This document shows positions 34,245 to 42,222 of a stretch of DNA of 64,000 nt, piece by piece. Origin of the DNA: Bacteroides stercorirosoris (GTDB taxonomy: Bacteria > Bacteroidota > Bacteroidia > Bacteroidales > Bacteroidaceae); contig NZ_FQZN01000021.1 of NCBI RefSeq assembly GCF_900142015.1, positions 47,868-111,867 on the forward strand, written 5' to 3'. The notes beneath the pieces are model-generated. The model did no database searches. It was not told where the DNA came from and worked only from the letters and a program-made list of their open reading frames with translations. Within the stretch, counting starts at the first letter, position 1; each line of letters begins with the position of its first letter. The translations under genes were made by a program, and so were the position numbers.

Positions 34245-35270
34245 TCAGATTGTTTTCAAATTCTGTTTTGAGTACCATGCCTGATACGCGGCGGCATACT
34301 CCTGACGTTCCCGCTCCAGGGAATCTCTCATCTCAGGGGTGTACCCGAGCAGGCGGATGTATCCTCCGTTATAGCCGGTGAGTTCGCACCTTATTCCGGC
34401 TTCCTCCAGTTTGTCGATGCGTTTTTGGGCCATTTTTGCGCTTGAATATTCCTTCGGCCAAAAATAGAGTTCGCCCCGTGAGCCGAAACAGTCTTCCCCC
34501 AGAATTATTTCCCCGGCATACTTCCGGCTTTCGATGAAGCCGAAACGCGCTTTGCCCAATGCCCGGCGCATTGCCTTGTGTGCCGGACCTTCCGGATGCT
34601 TGAATACCTCCGGCTTGTCTTTGCTGCCGAGTTTGGGTGGTTCCACCTTGTACGGCTGTTTGTAACTTCCGATTCCGAGCGTCAGGTAAAAGTTGGTATG
34701 GAAATAGTCCGTCATGGGGTCGCTGTCATCGAAATTGTATGACATGATGAAATCGTAGATATTCATCATTACTTCTTTTGTCCTGTCTGTCAATGATTTG
34801 TCTGAAGCGATACGATAGTGGTTGACATCACCTTGAACTTTTCCGGACTCTTTGGTGAACGCCTCGAAATCCGCTTTCATCAACCGGATATGGATGGAGA
34901 GGTAATTCTCCCGTCTGACAGAGAACTTGTATCCCGGATAGGTCTCCTTGAGCCATGCCCGTACCAGTTCCACGATTTCCGGTGCGTGCTGTCCCTTGTA
35001 ATTGCGGCCTTTCCAGCGATATTCGTTATACACGTACTCGGTGTATTCCTTTGCCGTGGCTCCCGGATAGTCATATTCATATCCGGTTGAAGTCGCAAAG
35101 ACATCCGGTTTGTCTTTCCAAGCCTCAAAAAGCCTTTCAAACTCGGTGTTCACCCGTTGCATGATTGCGGTGTCGCCACCCTTGTCCGGGTGGTGCTGCA
35201 ATGCCAGTCGGCGGTACTCCTTCTTCAAGTCCGCCAGAGAGTGTATGTTCTGAAAATAGGTCATAGCCAT
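34245..35270 (-). CDS. J-domain protein fused to a large polyvalent-type domain
   Basis: A 341-residue protein. Residues about 5-60 are a DnaJ J-domain: SLADLKKEYRRLALQHHPDK with the essential HPD, then GGDTAIMQRVNTEFERLFEAW. The rest is not a chaperone client domain; it contains LSIHIRLMKADFEAF and, near the end, KRIDKLEEAGIRCELTGYNG, resembling the accessory domains of large polyvalent proteins from phages and conjugative elements. It may recruit host DnaK to incoming DNA or proteins. ATG starts at 35270 and 35264 are both possible. The longer frame to 35360 overlaps the previous gene. Confidence 0.7.
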   Translation of the reverse strand: MAMTYFQNIHSLADLKKEYRRLALQHHPDKGGDTAIMQRVNTEFERLFEAWKDKPDVFATSTGYEYDYPGATAKEYTEYVYNEYRWKGRNYKGQHAPEIVELVRAWLKETYPGYKFSVRRENYLSIHIRLMKADFEAFTKESGKVQGDVNHYRIASDKSLTDRTKEVMMNIYDFIMSYNFDDSDPMTDYFHTNFYLTLGIGSYKQPYKVEPPKLGSKDKPEVFKHPEGPAHKAMRRALGKARFGFIESRKYAGEIILGEDCFGSRGELYFWPKEYSSAKMAQKRIDKLEEAGIRCELTGYNGGYIRLLGYTPEMRDSLERERQEYAAAYQAWYSKQNLKTI

Positions 35271-35277
35271 AAGTTTT

Positions 35278-35487
35278 TTATGCCCCTGCGAGGCGGTTGA
35301 TAAAATATTCCCGGTAGTCAAGGTCAAGACCGAGGTTGAGACAGGCCGTTTCCATGTCATCTTCCCTCAAATCATCTGCCTCCTGCAATTCGCGCAGATA
35401 CCGGATTTCGGAGTCCAGGTATTCCCGTGCTTCCGTTTGACTGCAACCGCATGAGCTGCCGATCAGACTGATAATGTTTCCTCGCAT
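35278..35487 (-). CDS. Small hypothetical ICE protein
   Basis: A 69-residue acidic protein (MRGNIISLIGSSCGCSQTEA, then REYLDSEIRYLRELQEADD). Mostly helical, no membrane segment. Not recognised. It lies eight bases before the J-domain gene and overlaps the previous gene's end by 25 bases. Confidence 0.45.
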   Translation of the reverse strand: MRGNIISLIGSSCGCSQTEAREYLDSEIRYLRELQEADDLREDDMETACLNLGLDLDYREYFINRLAGA

Positions 35488-35762
35488 ACTGTTTGATTTT
35501 TGGGGTTACTGTTCCTTTTTCTGAAGCGTCGTCCGTCATATATCGAGACGGCCCGTTCCACCAGAATCCTGCGGTTGTCTTCCGAGAGTTCCAGGTAGAA
35601 CCGTTCCGCCGCGCCGAATGTGCCCTTGTCTGTCGCCACGCACCATTTTTCCCAGAAATGCGGGTACATGCCGCCATACACGGCTTTGCATTCCTCCTCG
35701 CTCCAGGCGTTCCACATGTAGTAGAAGAAACTGGAGACGGTATTTTCCGCTTGATATTTCAT
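35463..35762 (-). CDS. Small hypothetical ICE protein
   Basis: A 99-residue soluble protein from the ATG at 35762 (MKYQAENTVSSFFYYMWNAW, then YGGMYPHFWEKWC). Rich in aromatic residues; the C-terminus is basic. Not recognised. Start choice: the frame extends to 35813 but the first 17 residues would overlap the preceding gene; MKYQ overlaps it by only four bases in the usual coupled manner. Confidence 0.5.
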   Translation of the reverse strand: MKYQAENTVSSFFYYMWNAWSEEECKAVYGGMYPHFWEKWCVATDKGTFGAAERFYLELSEDNRRILVERAVSIYDGRRFRKRNSNPKNQTVCEETLSV

Positions 35763-36358
35763 GGTTCTTCTATTTGTGATTCTACATTGTTTGTTTCTCT
35801 CAGTTGATGCCACACAGCCTCATACATCTCATGAAGCCAGTCTATGTTCTTTGCGCCGAGTTCAAACGGGCTGTGACACTGCACCTCGTCACCGCTTTCT
35901 TTCTCTTCGGCAAGGACGGTCAGGCTGTCCGCCGTTACCCGGAGTCCTGTCACCCTGCATTCATATGGTTCTCCGTTCTTGCCAAACCATATCACCCAGA
36001 CCGGATCATAATCCTCTTCCGGAAGACGAATTTCTTTCATGCAGTGAGCATGGAGCAACTGCCGTATCGCGTCGATGATGTCCCCCCGCAGTTCCTTGAT
36101 CCTGCCGCTGAAATCAACGGCTTCTGACGGTAAACTTCCTTTTCCGCCTCTTTCCTGCAAGGAGAGAATCCGCGTGTCGGGATGGATACAGAAATCCCAG
36201 TCCAACACTTCATCGTCATCGCGTGTCGTGTGGATATCGCCGCCCAAAACAAGACCGCAATCGTCATTTACCATTCTTTTTGCTTCATCGCGGTCTTCTG
36301 CCGCTACCGTGTAAGTGCCCTCGAAGGAATACCTTACTCTTATGTCATATCTTTTCAT
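35759..36358 (-). CDS. Hypothetical ICE protein
   Basis: A 199-residue acidic protein starting MKRYDIRVRYSFEGTYTVAA. The first 60 residues (EDRDEAKRMVNDDCGL then GGDIHTTRDDDEVLDWDF) resemble the short beta-alpha domains used in many mobile-element accessory proteins. The second part, with DPVWVIWFGKNGEPYECRV, is not recognised. No membrane segment. It is linked to the next gene by a four-base overlap. Confidence 0.5.
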   Translation of the reverse strand: MKRYDIRVRYSFEGTYTVAAEDRDEAKRMVNDDCGLVLGGDIHTTRDDDEVLDWDFCIHPDTRILSLQERGGKGSLPSEAVDFSGRIKELRGDIIDAIRQLLHAHCMKEIRLPEEDYDPVWVIWFGKNGEPYECRVTGLRVTADSLTVLAEEKESGDEVQCHSPFELGAKNIDWLHEMYEAVWHQLRETNNVESQIEEP

Positions 36359-36405
36359 GATTCTTTCCATTTGATTGTTGATACCAGATTCATTGCCCGG
36401 AAGGA

Positions 36406-36903
36406 TTACCGGATATTCAATATTGCGCTAAAGGCATGTGGGTCAAGCCTGTAAAACGTCGGAAGGTTAAGTGTGACCATCGGGTAGCTTACCCAGCCGC
36501 TCTGACGTCTATAACCTGTATCCTCAGCCAATTTGTTGGACAGAAGGAACTCCATGGCATCAGGATTGTTGTTGATGTCCACGAATGCCCTGTCAGGCAG
36601 TGAGAATGCCGCCTTATCTTCTAAGTTGACCGTCAGGACCGTGTATATCTCATGGGTCACGGGATCTTTCAGAGACAATGCCGGCCAGCCGTTATGGTAC
36701 ATTTCAATCACGATTGAGAGACGGCTTTCCTGATACAGGAAAGTCTCTTCCATGGACGGATGGTCGCATTTGACAATTTCAAAATCATCCTCCCCTTTGG
36801 TAAATGTCACCATCGGATAGGATACATCGACAAAACATTCCTCTTCCCGGTAACAGAGATGTTCTTTTCCCTCTGAACGGATTATAGCCAATCGGGTGTT
36901 CAT
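36406..36903 (-). CDS. Hypothetical ICE protein (DUF4313-like)
   Basis: A 165-residue soluble protein (MNTRLAIIRSEGKEHLCYRE). It contains two related phrases, VSYPMVTFTKG and VSYPMVTLNLP, suggesting an internal repeat or a symmetrical fold, with ALSLKDPVTHEIYTVLTVNL between. I associate this pattern with DUF4313 of Bacteroides mobile elements, with limited certainty. The function is unknown. The start at 36903 is preferred; the frame extends to 36957. Confidence 0.5.
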   Translation of the reverse strand: MNTRLAIIRSEGKEHLCYREEECFVDVSYPMVTFTKGEDDFEIVKCDHPSMEETFLYQESRLSIVIEMYHNGWPALSLKDPVTHEIYTVLTVNLEDKAAFSLPDRAFVDINNNPDAMEFLLSNKLAEDTGYRRQSGWVSYPMVTLNLPTFYRLDPHAFSAILNIR

Positions 36904-36953
36904 ATTCGTAACTGGTTTTAAAATTATTGACTTGCAAGTTAATTGGCCGGCAT

Positions 36954-37205
36954 TCACCTGCCTGTTTCTTTAAACGTGTGATTGTCACCGCCTGCGGACA
37001 TTTGGGAGAGTTGCAGTCTCACCGCCTTGATTTTCCCAATCAGTTCGTCCTCCCTTCGGAATGAGGGGGTACATTTGGTACGCCTCATCCCGGCTCCCCA
37101 GGGGATGCCGCCGCATACTTTTCTCAGGCGTGCCTTTTCGCTTTCCAGGGCCGACTCCAGACGGGCCGGCCTGCGTCGCAACGATTCTTCGGTCACAGTT
37201 CTCAT
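36954..37205 (-). CDS. Small basic hypothetical ICE protein
   Basis: An 83-residue basic protein (RTVTEESLRRRPARLESALE) with two helical stretches and a central KCTPSF turn. It may form a short coiled coil. Not recognised. About 70 bases without a gene separate it from the next upstream gene. Confidence 0.45.
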   Translation of the reverse strand: MRTVTEESLRRRPARLESALESEKARLRKVCGGIPWGAGMRRTKCTPSFRREDELIGKIKAVRLQLSQMSAGGDNHTFKETGR

Positions 37206-37274
37206 GATCTCATTGTTTTTTTTGTATGGTGACGGGTCGGAAAGACAGTCACCATACCGTCGTTATGTGTCACG

Positions 37275-38162
37275 TTATATTTTAGCTTTTTCCCTTTTGA
37301 TGCCTCTCAGGACGTACAACAGGTGCAGGAACAGCTCCCTGTCGTAAATTCGGAAGAAGAACGGCTCGCCTGTTTCCCTGACCGTTCCGGTAAACGACAC
37401 GGACTCCCGGTTCACGGGATATTGGAGGAAGTTGCCATTTGCCAGCAGGATGTGCTTTTTCTTCATCACTTCGCCTAGGAACTTGTCCATATCGTCGTTT
37501 TCCTCATAGCCGGAGAAGTAGAGGAAATGATGACGGCGCAGGCTTCGCAGGATTTTGGCGGTTTCCAGCCTTACATCCCTGCCTGACGATTCGTCCGTTC
37601 CTCTCATCAGGTTGCAGATGAACTTCTTCTCGCCATTTATGTCAAGAAACAGATAAGGAACTATAATTATAGAGGCATGCCGTGCGTGGTCAGAGATGAC
37701 CATCGGCTTTTCTTTCAGGATGTCTCCTTTGAAGGTAATGTTCCGGTAATGGTTGTCCATCTGCCGTTCCAGTTCCTTTCTTGGCGTGGTAACGGAGCGG
37801 AGTCCCGTGAAGTAGCGTCCGCCCGCCCGGAAGCAGAACCGGTAGATGTCCGCATGATAAGGCTCTCCCAGGAAAAAGAAATTCCGGGTATGGCGGATGG
37901 GGGGCAAGACATCCATGTAGTCGAAATATCTTTCTTCCGTAATCTCACTGAACGGGGCGCAGAGGGATTGCAGGTGGATGCGTATCATCTTGCGGACGGT
38001 ATTTCCGGACACGGCTATGAGGTACGGGTTCTTTTCCCTGTCCCTCAGTTCCTCCAGTGTCTCATGATGGTAGTCGCCGTGTATTCCGTCAGACATGGTG
38101 GTCACGCAGCTGCCGTCAAAACTGCGTGAATCGACTACGAATTTCAGTTTGTCGTTATTCAT
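37275..38162 (-). CDS. Hypothetical ICE protein
   Basis: A 295-residue soluble protein starting MNNDKLKFVVDSRSFDGSCV. No signal or membrane segment. Phrases such as NFFFLGEPYHADIYRFCFRA and IIIVPYLFLDINGEKKFICN suggest a beta-rich core; the C-terminal 40 residues are helical and basic. Not recognised. It ends a sub-run of the minus-strand block and begins three bases after the gene upstream. Confidence 0.5.
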   Translation of the reverse strand: MNNDKLKFVVDSRSFDGSCVTTMSDGIHGDYHHETLEELRDREKNPYLIAVSGNTVRKMIRIHLQSLCAPFSEITEERYFDYMDVLPPIRHTRNFFFLGEPYHADIYRFCFRAGGRYFTGLRSVTTPRKELERQMDNHYRNITFKGDILKEKPMVISDHARHASIIIVPYLFLDINGEKKFICNLMRGTDESSGRDVRLETAKILRSLRRHHFLYFSGYEENDDMDKFLGEVMKKKHILLANGNFLQYPVNRESVSFTGTVRETGEPFFFRIYDRELFLHLLYVLRGIKREKAKI

Positions 38163-38165
38163 GGT

Positions 38166-39296
38166 TCAGATGTTTTGAAGGTTCAACACTCTCTTGGCGG
38201 CACTGAGGGCGTTGGAGGTGAGCTGCCGTTGCCATGCCTTGTTTCTGGGTGACCAGCGGAATCCGGAGGATTTCAGCTCCTTTCGTATGTTGTCTTCGGG
38301 AATCCTGTCAAACAGGATCTGAAGGCGGTCTTCCCCATAGTTCCATACAAGTGTCCCGCCCTCGAACGGCACTTCCTTGTTTTCCCGGCTTTGCACCGCT
38401 TTCAGCCTTTCGCGCATCCGTTCCGCAAGTTCCGGCAATTGGAAGAATTTGTTTCTTGGGGTGATGACGGGTTTCCTTACCCTTGCGTTATATTCGGAAA
38501 TGAAGTCCACGGCCCTGCGGACGATTTCCACTTCCCCGTGATTGGCGAAGGTGGATACCTTGTTCAGGATGCTGCTGACGAACAGGGCACGGTTATAACC
38601 CCGGCATTGTCCGGTGTCAATCCCGTGGATGGTGTCGGCGCTGCTCTTGATGTCGCGTTTGAGCGTCTGCCATGCCTTTTCCAGTTTTTCTTCCTCCGGT
38701 CGTGCGGCTTCCTTTTTCCGTCTGACGGCTTCAAGAACCTTTTGCCGCCAATTGCGGAACTCCTCGTAGCGGTTCTGATAGCTTCTGTTCGTATTCTCCT
38801 GCCTGTGGTAATCAAATCCGCCCCGTCCCGTCACCATCGGGTTGGCGCAGCGTGAGAGGGCCGAGAGCTGGGCGGATAGCTTTTTCCGGTAGGCGGCGAT
38901 GTATGTATCCCGTTCCTCTTCCTGCATGAGTTGCAGGTCGTTGTGCAGCTCCTCCCCGTAAATCATGATGTCCGTCTCGCCACGAATCTCCGGGTCGAAG
39001 GAACTCCAGGCGTATGCGTCGCAAGCCTGTTTCCACATATCCTCCAGATAGCCAGGATGTTTGAACGCTACGGCTTCCCAGTCTTTGAAGTCCCTGGAAT
39101 GCAATTCATTCCGATCTTCCGGATTTCCGTACAGGTGTACATAGTTGCCCGTTCCATGATGCTCCTTTCTGAAATGGAACGGTACGGGAGGATGGTCCGT
39201 ACCCTTTTCCCGGATCATCGTGACCCGGTGCGCATTCTCTGCGGTAAGGCCCGTTACTTGTTCTTCCCGGACCTTTGCTGTTGTTGTTTCAGTCAT
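38166..39296 (-). CDS. Hypothetical ICE protein with C-terminal GFRWSP-type domain
   Basis: A 376-residue protein. The last 60 residues (KSSGFRWSPRNKAWQRQLT) carry a motif seen near the ends of several plasmid and phage proteins, including DUF3560-like ones. The central 120 residues are charged and helical (VLEAVRRKKEAARPEEEKLE). No membrane segment. It starts at 39296 in an ATGA overlap with the preceding gene's stop; a codon at 39308 is also possible. No function is known; a DNA-entry or anti-defence role is possible only by context. Confidence 0.5.
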   Translation of the reverse strand: MTETTTAKVREEQVTGLTAENAHRVTMIREKGTDHPPVPFHFRKEHHGTGNYVHLYGNPEDRNELHSRDFKDWEAVAFKHPGYLEDMWKQACDAYAWSSFDPEIRGETDIMIYGEELHNDLQLMQEEERDTYIAAYRKKLSAQLSALSRCANPMVTGRGGFDYHRQENTNRSYQNRYEEFRNWRQKVLEAVRRKKEAARPEEEKLEKAWQTLKRDIKSSADTIHGIDTGQCRGYNRALFVSSILNKVSTFANHGEVEIVRRAVDFISEYNARVRKPVITPRNKFFQLPELAERMRERLKAVQSRENKEVPFEGGTLVWNYGEDRLQILFDRIPEDNIRKELKSSGFRWSPRNKAWQRQLTSNALSAAKRVLNLQNI

Positions 39297-39589
39297 AACC
39301 GTTGCCATTCACAAATTATTTCTACCAGTTCTTCGTCCGCCAGTTTTTGGATTTCCTCGTCCGAGCAATAGCAGGCGATTTCCTCGTCCAGCTTGAAAGC
39401 TGCCGGGTCAAGGCTTCTGATGCCGTCCAGCAGTTCCGGCACCAGGCTGTCTGCGGCAATCGTATAGCTTCCGTCCCTGCCTTGTACCTTCCGTGCGGGA
39501 TAGTTCCTTTCCCGATAAACCAACATTCTCATTTTCGGATTGGCACCCTGCTGTCCTTTGTGGACTTTGCTTGTTGTCTCTCTGTTCAT
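39293..39589 (-). CDS. Small hypothetical ICE protein
   Basis: A 98-residue protein: a basic N-terminal part (MNRETTSKVHKGQQGANPKM) and an acidic C-terminal half (LDEEIACYCSDEEIQKLADE). Not recognised. It is the first gene of the long minus-strand run. Palindromic repeat copy C lies in its leader, with a GC-rich hairpin about 30 bases before the start, so its expression, and that of the genes after it, may depend on that structure. Confidence 0.5.
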   Translation of the reverse strand: MNRETTSKVHKGQQGANPKMRMLVYRERNYPARKVQGRDGSYTIAADSLVPELLDGIRSLDPAAFKLDEEIACYCSDEEIQKLADEELVEIICEWQRL

Positions 39590-39618
39590 ACCTTCATTTT
39601 TTTAGTTTGTTTGACATG

Positions 39619-39807
39619 ATCGGCTCCGTGGAGCCGGTTTTTCGGTTTCTTACTTGCCGGACTGTCCTTTGCCGGGGATTGCGCAAGGCTTGGCAAAAGA
39701 AAATACCGCAGCGAAGCGAGGATGATTTTCTTTTAGCCAACCAGCCCCTGAAAGGGGCCGCCTTGCGCAATCAACCCGGCAAAGGGCTATATTTGCAGGT
39801 AAGAAAT
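39619..39807. repeat. Palindromic structured repeat, copy C
   Basis: Small hairpin CGGCTCC/GGAGCCG (39621-39636), outer arms TTTCTTACTTGCCGG with matching right arm to 39807, stem GATTGCGCAAGGC with GCCTTGCGCAATC, central hairpin GGCAAAAGAAAAT / ATTTTCTTTTAGCC, side hairpin CCCCTGAAAGGGG. The central stem has A-T where copies A and B have G-C. On the plus strand TTGC and TATATTTG (21 bases between) form a good Bacteroides promoter facing the genes at 39861 and 40002. Confidence 0.78.
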
Positions 39808-39860
39808 TGAAAGAATGGCTGGGATTTTCAATTTGTCGGATACAACATGTAATAAGTGTA

Positions 39861-39992
39861 ATGAGCAAATTTAAAAGCATACAACGAAGGTTTTTCAAAT
39901 ATTTTCCAAACTATCGGATATCAATATCATATCGTAAAACAAGCGAAGGCGTGGCATTCCGGAATAAATACATATCTTCGCGTCAAAGGTGA
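39861..39992 (+). CDS. Possible small basic protein
   Basis: A 43-residue frame (MSKFKSIQRRFFKYFPNYRI) that is strongly basic and aromatic. It lies between the promoter-like site of repeat copy C and the membrane protein gene, ending nine bases before its start. It could be a leader peptide or small DNA-binding protein, or a chance frame. Confidence 0.3.
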   Translation: MSKFKSIQRRFFKYFPNYRISISYRKTSEGVAFRNKYISSRQR

Positions 39993-40001
39993 TTGATTGA
40001 A

Positions 40002-40409
40002 ATGAATACATTCTCTGCTTTTGATACGGGTGTCATGGTAGCTCTCTTGCTGGGTATTGAGTTTCTTAGGAGTGATATCCAAACAATTCTCTATTGTAAA
40101 AGAAACGATCCCGGGATTTTTAAGAGCTGCCTGTATACATTGTTTATATTGTTGGCAAGTCTTTATTCCATTGTGGCCGGAGCCATGCTTAACCCCGAGC
40201 CCGTACCCGTTTATGAATTGATGCCCGGTTTTCAAATAGGAGTTTATGGTTCTTGCTTTTTGTTTATATTTCTTGTCATCGCCGGTCTTTACCGTAAAAT
40301 ATTACCTCTCGTCCTTTTGGGGTACGCTATGGTATATGTAATCGGTGTACTGATACCGTTACTTGGATATGTAGTGTCCATGATGAATTATTTCGCCAGT
40401 ACAGGATGA
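40002..40409 (+). CDS. Small polytopic membrane protein of unknown function
   Basis: A 135-residue protein with four hydrophobic segments (about 8-22, 42-60, 75-95 and 102-125), the last being LPLVLLGYAMVYVIGVLIPL. No signal cleavage site, no recognised motif. On the plus strand, it converges on the integrase gene; a hairpin terminator lies between. The likely promoter is in repeat copy C about 200 bases upstream. Position next to the integrase makes it ICE cargo, perhaps entry exclusion, but nothing in the sequence proves that. Confidence 0.55.
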   Translation: MNTFSAFDTGVMVALLLGIEFLRSDIQTILYCKRNDPGIFKSCLYTLFILLASLYSIVAGAMLNPEPVPVYELMPGFQIGVYGSCFLFIFLVIAGLYRKILPLVLLGYAMVYVIGVLIPLLGYVVSMMNYFASTG

Positions 40410-40466
40410 TTATGAAGACCAAAGATGTTTTCCAGAGAAAATGGATAACAGACAGTATAACAAAAA

Positions 40467-40491
40467 GAAGGTATCCTTTTCAGATACCTTC
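40467..40491 (-). terminator. Terminator of the ICE integrase gene
   Basis: GAAGGTATC (40467-40475) pairs with GATACCTTC (40483-40491) over a 7-base loop; on the minus strand it is followed by TTTTTG. It is 22 bases after the integrase stop. Confidence 0.75.
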
Positions 40492-40512
40492 AATGACGGG
40501 CCGGTTGCATAT

Positions 40513-41748
40513 TTACCATTCCAGACGTTCCTTCACATTGTTCATCGCCTCTTTCAGGCTGCTGTTCATGACCCGCGCATAATGCTGCGTCATGCGTGTG
40601 GAAGCATGTCCGAGCATGACGGACACGTCCTGCAAGGGTACATTGTTGGCGAGCGTGACGGTGGTCCCGAAAGTGTGCCTGGCAACGTGCGTGGTCAGAT
40701 TTTTCTTTATGCCGCAGAAATCGGCGATTTCCTTGAGGTAGCTGTTCATTTTCTGGTTGCACATGACAGGCAGGCAGCATCCTTTCTTTACGCAGATCGG
40801 ATGTTCCCTGTATTTCTCCAATATGGCCAGTGGAACGGGCAGCAGCGGGATGTTGCTGATGGAAGACGCTTTTCTGCGGTGTTCCAACTTGACCCTTCCC
40901 TTCCTTATCCACCAGTCACCGAGATTGTCCTGTACCAGGTTTTCACCACTCAGAGTGGCGACATCGGAGAACGCCAGACCAGTGAAGCACGCGAAGACAA
41001 ATATGTCCCTGACCAGCTCGAGCCGTGGGATGGTGAATTTCTTTTTCATGACGGCCTGCAACTCGTCGTAGGTCAGGAATACCGGATCGGTCTCGTCCTG
41101 TTCCATCTTGTAACCGTAAAAGGGATTCTTGCGCATCCATTCCTTTGCCAATGCCATGTTGGTGAATTTCTTGAAACATTTCATGTAGCGGACTATCGTG
41201 TTACGGCACAGTCCCCCCTCCGTTTTCAGGTAAATGTCAAACGCGCGGATGAACTCCGGTGTCAGCTCATGGAAGGTGATATCCTCCTTGCCGTAATAAG
41301 AGGGGATAAGCCGCTGCAATTTCTTCACCACGTTCTTGTACCGGTTGATCGTAACGGGAGAGTAGTCTATGCCTGCCAGTGTTTCCATTTCCTTGATGCC
41401 ATCCTGCATGGAACCGAGCAATGTACGCATTTCGGTGTCTTTCCCGAAAACACGTTTCAGGATCAGTTTCGGGGTAATCAGGGCCTGTTCCAATACCAGT
41501 TCCTTGTGTTTCTCAAGGGCACGTGCGTGTAACTCCGCAATATAGGTATTCAATGCGATGGATGCCCTGTCCCTGCCCTTGCTGCATCCTTTGGCCGCAT
41601 TCCATAAGTTCAGAGGCACGCTTCTTTGGATACGGGCATCGTCGTAGCTCCCGTTGATGGTTATCCGCATCAGTACGGGGGCCTCACCGTTTTTCAACAA
41701 TTTCGTTTTGAGCACGAAAAAAAGAATGTTCATTGTTCCTTGTTTCAT
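40513..41748 (-). CDS. int: Tyrosine recombinase / integrase of the ICE
   Basis: A 411-residue site-specific recombinase with an arm-binding N-terminal part (VLKTKLLKNGEAPVLMRITI), a SAM-like core-binding domain (about 105-215) and a catalytic domain. Catalytic residues seen are HVARHTF (His-x-x-Arg), LGHAS (His) and nucleophile Tyr in MTQHYARV near 390. The usual first arginine (TGLR-x-SD) is alanine here (TGLAFSD), as in a large Bacteroidetes subgroup; IntDOT also lacks it. The start at 41748 is used; the frame runs to 41877. It sits at the right end of the element, transcribed inward, with tandem repeats upstream of it. Confidence 0.92.
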   Translation of the reverse strand: MKQGTMNILFFVLKTKLLKNGEAPVLMRITINGSYDDARIQRSVPLNLWNAAKGCSKGRDRASIALNTYIAELHARALEKHKELVLEQALITPKLILKRVFGKDTEMRTLLGSMQDGIKEMETLAGIDYSPVTINRYKNVVKKLQRLIPSYYGKEDITFHELTPEFIRAFDIYLKTEGGLCRNTIVRYMKCFKKFTNMALAKEWMRKNPFYGYKMEQDETDPVFLTYDELQAVMKKKFTIPRLELVRDIFVFACFTGLAFSDVATLSGENLVQDNLGDWWIRKGRVKLEHRRKASSISNIPLLPVPLAILEKYREHPICVKKGCCLPVMCNQKMNSYLKEIADFCGIKKNLTTHVARHTFGTTVTLANNVPLQDVSVMLGHASTRMTQHYARVMNSSLKEAMNNVKERLEW

Positions 41749-42150
41749 CACTTTTGTTTTTTTAGAGGTGTTACATCCAATTGTTTCGTCAAAACCGGAT
41801 GGCATGAGGACGTGAAACGAAATGTTAAATTCGGTGGCTTTTTTGAGGGACTTGTGGAATAGCCATAAAAATCCCATTTTTATCAGGTTCGAATTGCCTT
41901 TTGTATCCCGGGTTCGATTCCTTTTTTTATCCCGATGGGAAATACCGAATTTTTAAATTTCTTTCACATTTCTAACTCCATCCGGTCATGTGTGCAAAAT
42001 TACTTTTTCACACCGGAGATTAAAATTGTCAAATAGTTGAAAAACAATGAAGTATGATGCATATTTATGGCTTTTTCAAAAGCCTTAAAAAAAGCCACTG
42101 AATTGGCGAAATCCAACTTCACAAATATGTAATGAAATGCGTAGCGAGGG
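41749..42150. other. Right end region of the ICE, attachment site expected here
   Basis: About 400 bases between the integrase start and the tRNA-Phe terminator, with no gene. It contains the tandem repeats at 41886-41933 and, around 42067-42084, a small hairpin GGCTTTTTCAAAAGCC. The junction with the chromosome must lie here or at the tRNA 3' end. No matching left-end sequence was found in the window. Confidence 0.5.
41886..41933. repeat. Two adjacent imperfect repeats upstream of int (possible arm sites)
   Basis: A 25-base and a 23-base unit follow head to tail. Both begin GGTTCGA and end TATCCCG with a pyrimidine-rich middle. They lie about 140 bases before the integrase start. The second contains GGTTCGATTCC, the same word as the T-arm of the nearby tRNA-Phe but in the opposite orientation. 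They may be integrase arm-type sites. Confidence 0.45.
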
Positions 42151-42189
42151 TAAAAAAAGAACCCTTGAACTATCTCTAATTCAAGGGTT
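42151..42189 (-). terminator. Terminator of tRNA-Phe
   Basis: AACCCTTGAA (42160-42169) pairs with TTCAAGGGTT (42180-42189). On the minus strand it is followed by a run of seven T. It lies about 35 bases after the tRNA 3' end. Confidence 0.8.
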
Positions 42190-42222
42190 TTCATGCGTTA
42201 GAAGCAACTATGTACTTTGCTT

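Noticed and set aside
40441..41532. 363-codon plus-strand frame over the integrase
   Set aside because: It lies opposite the conserved catalytic domain of the integrase and has the composition of a reverse-complement shadow.
41911..41921. T-arm-like word GGTTCGATTCC taken as an attachment site copy
   Set aside because: It is in the opposite orientation to the tRNA-Phe T-arm, so it cannot be the direct repeat produced by integration.
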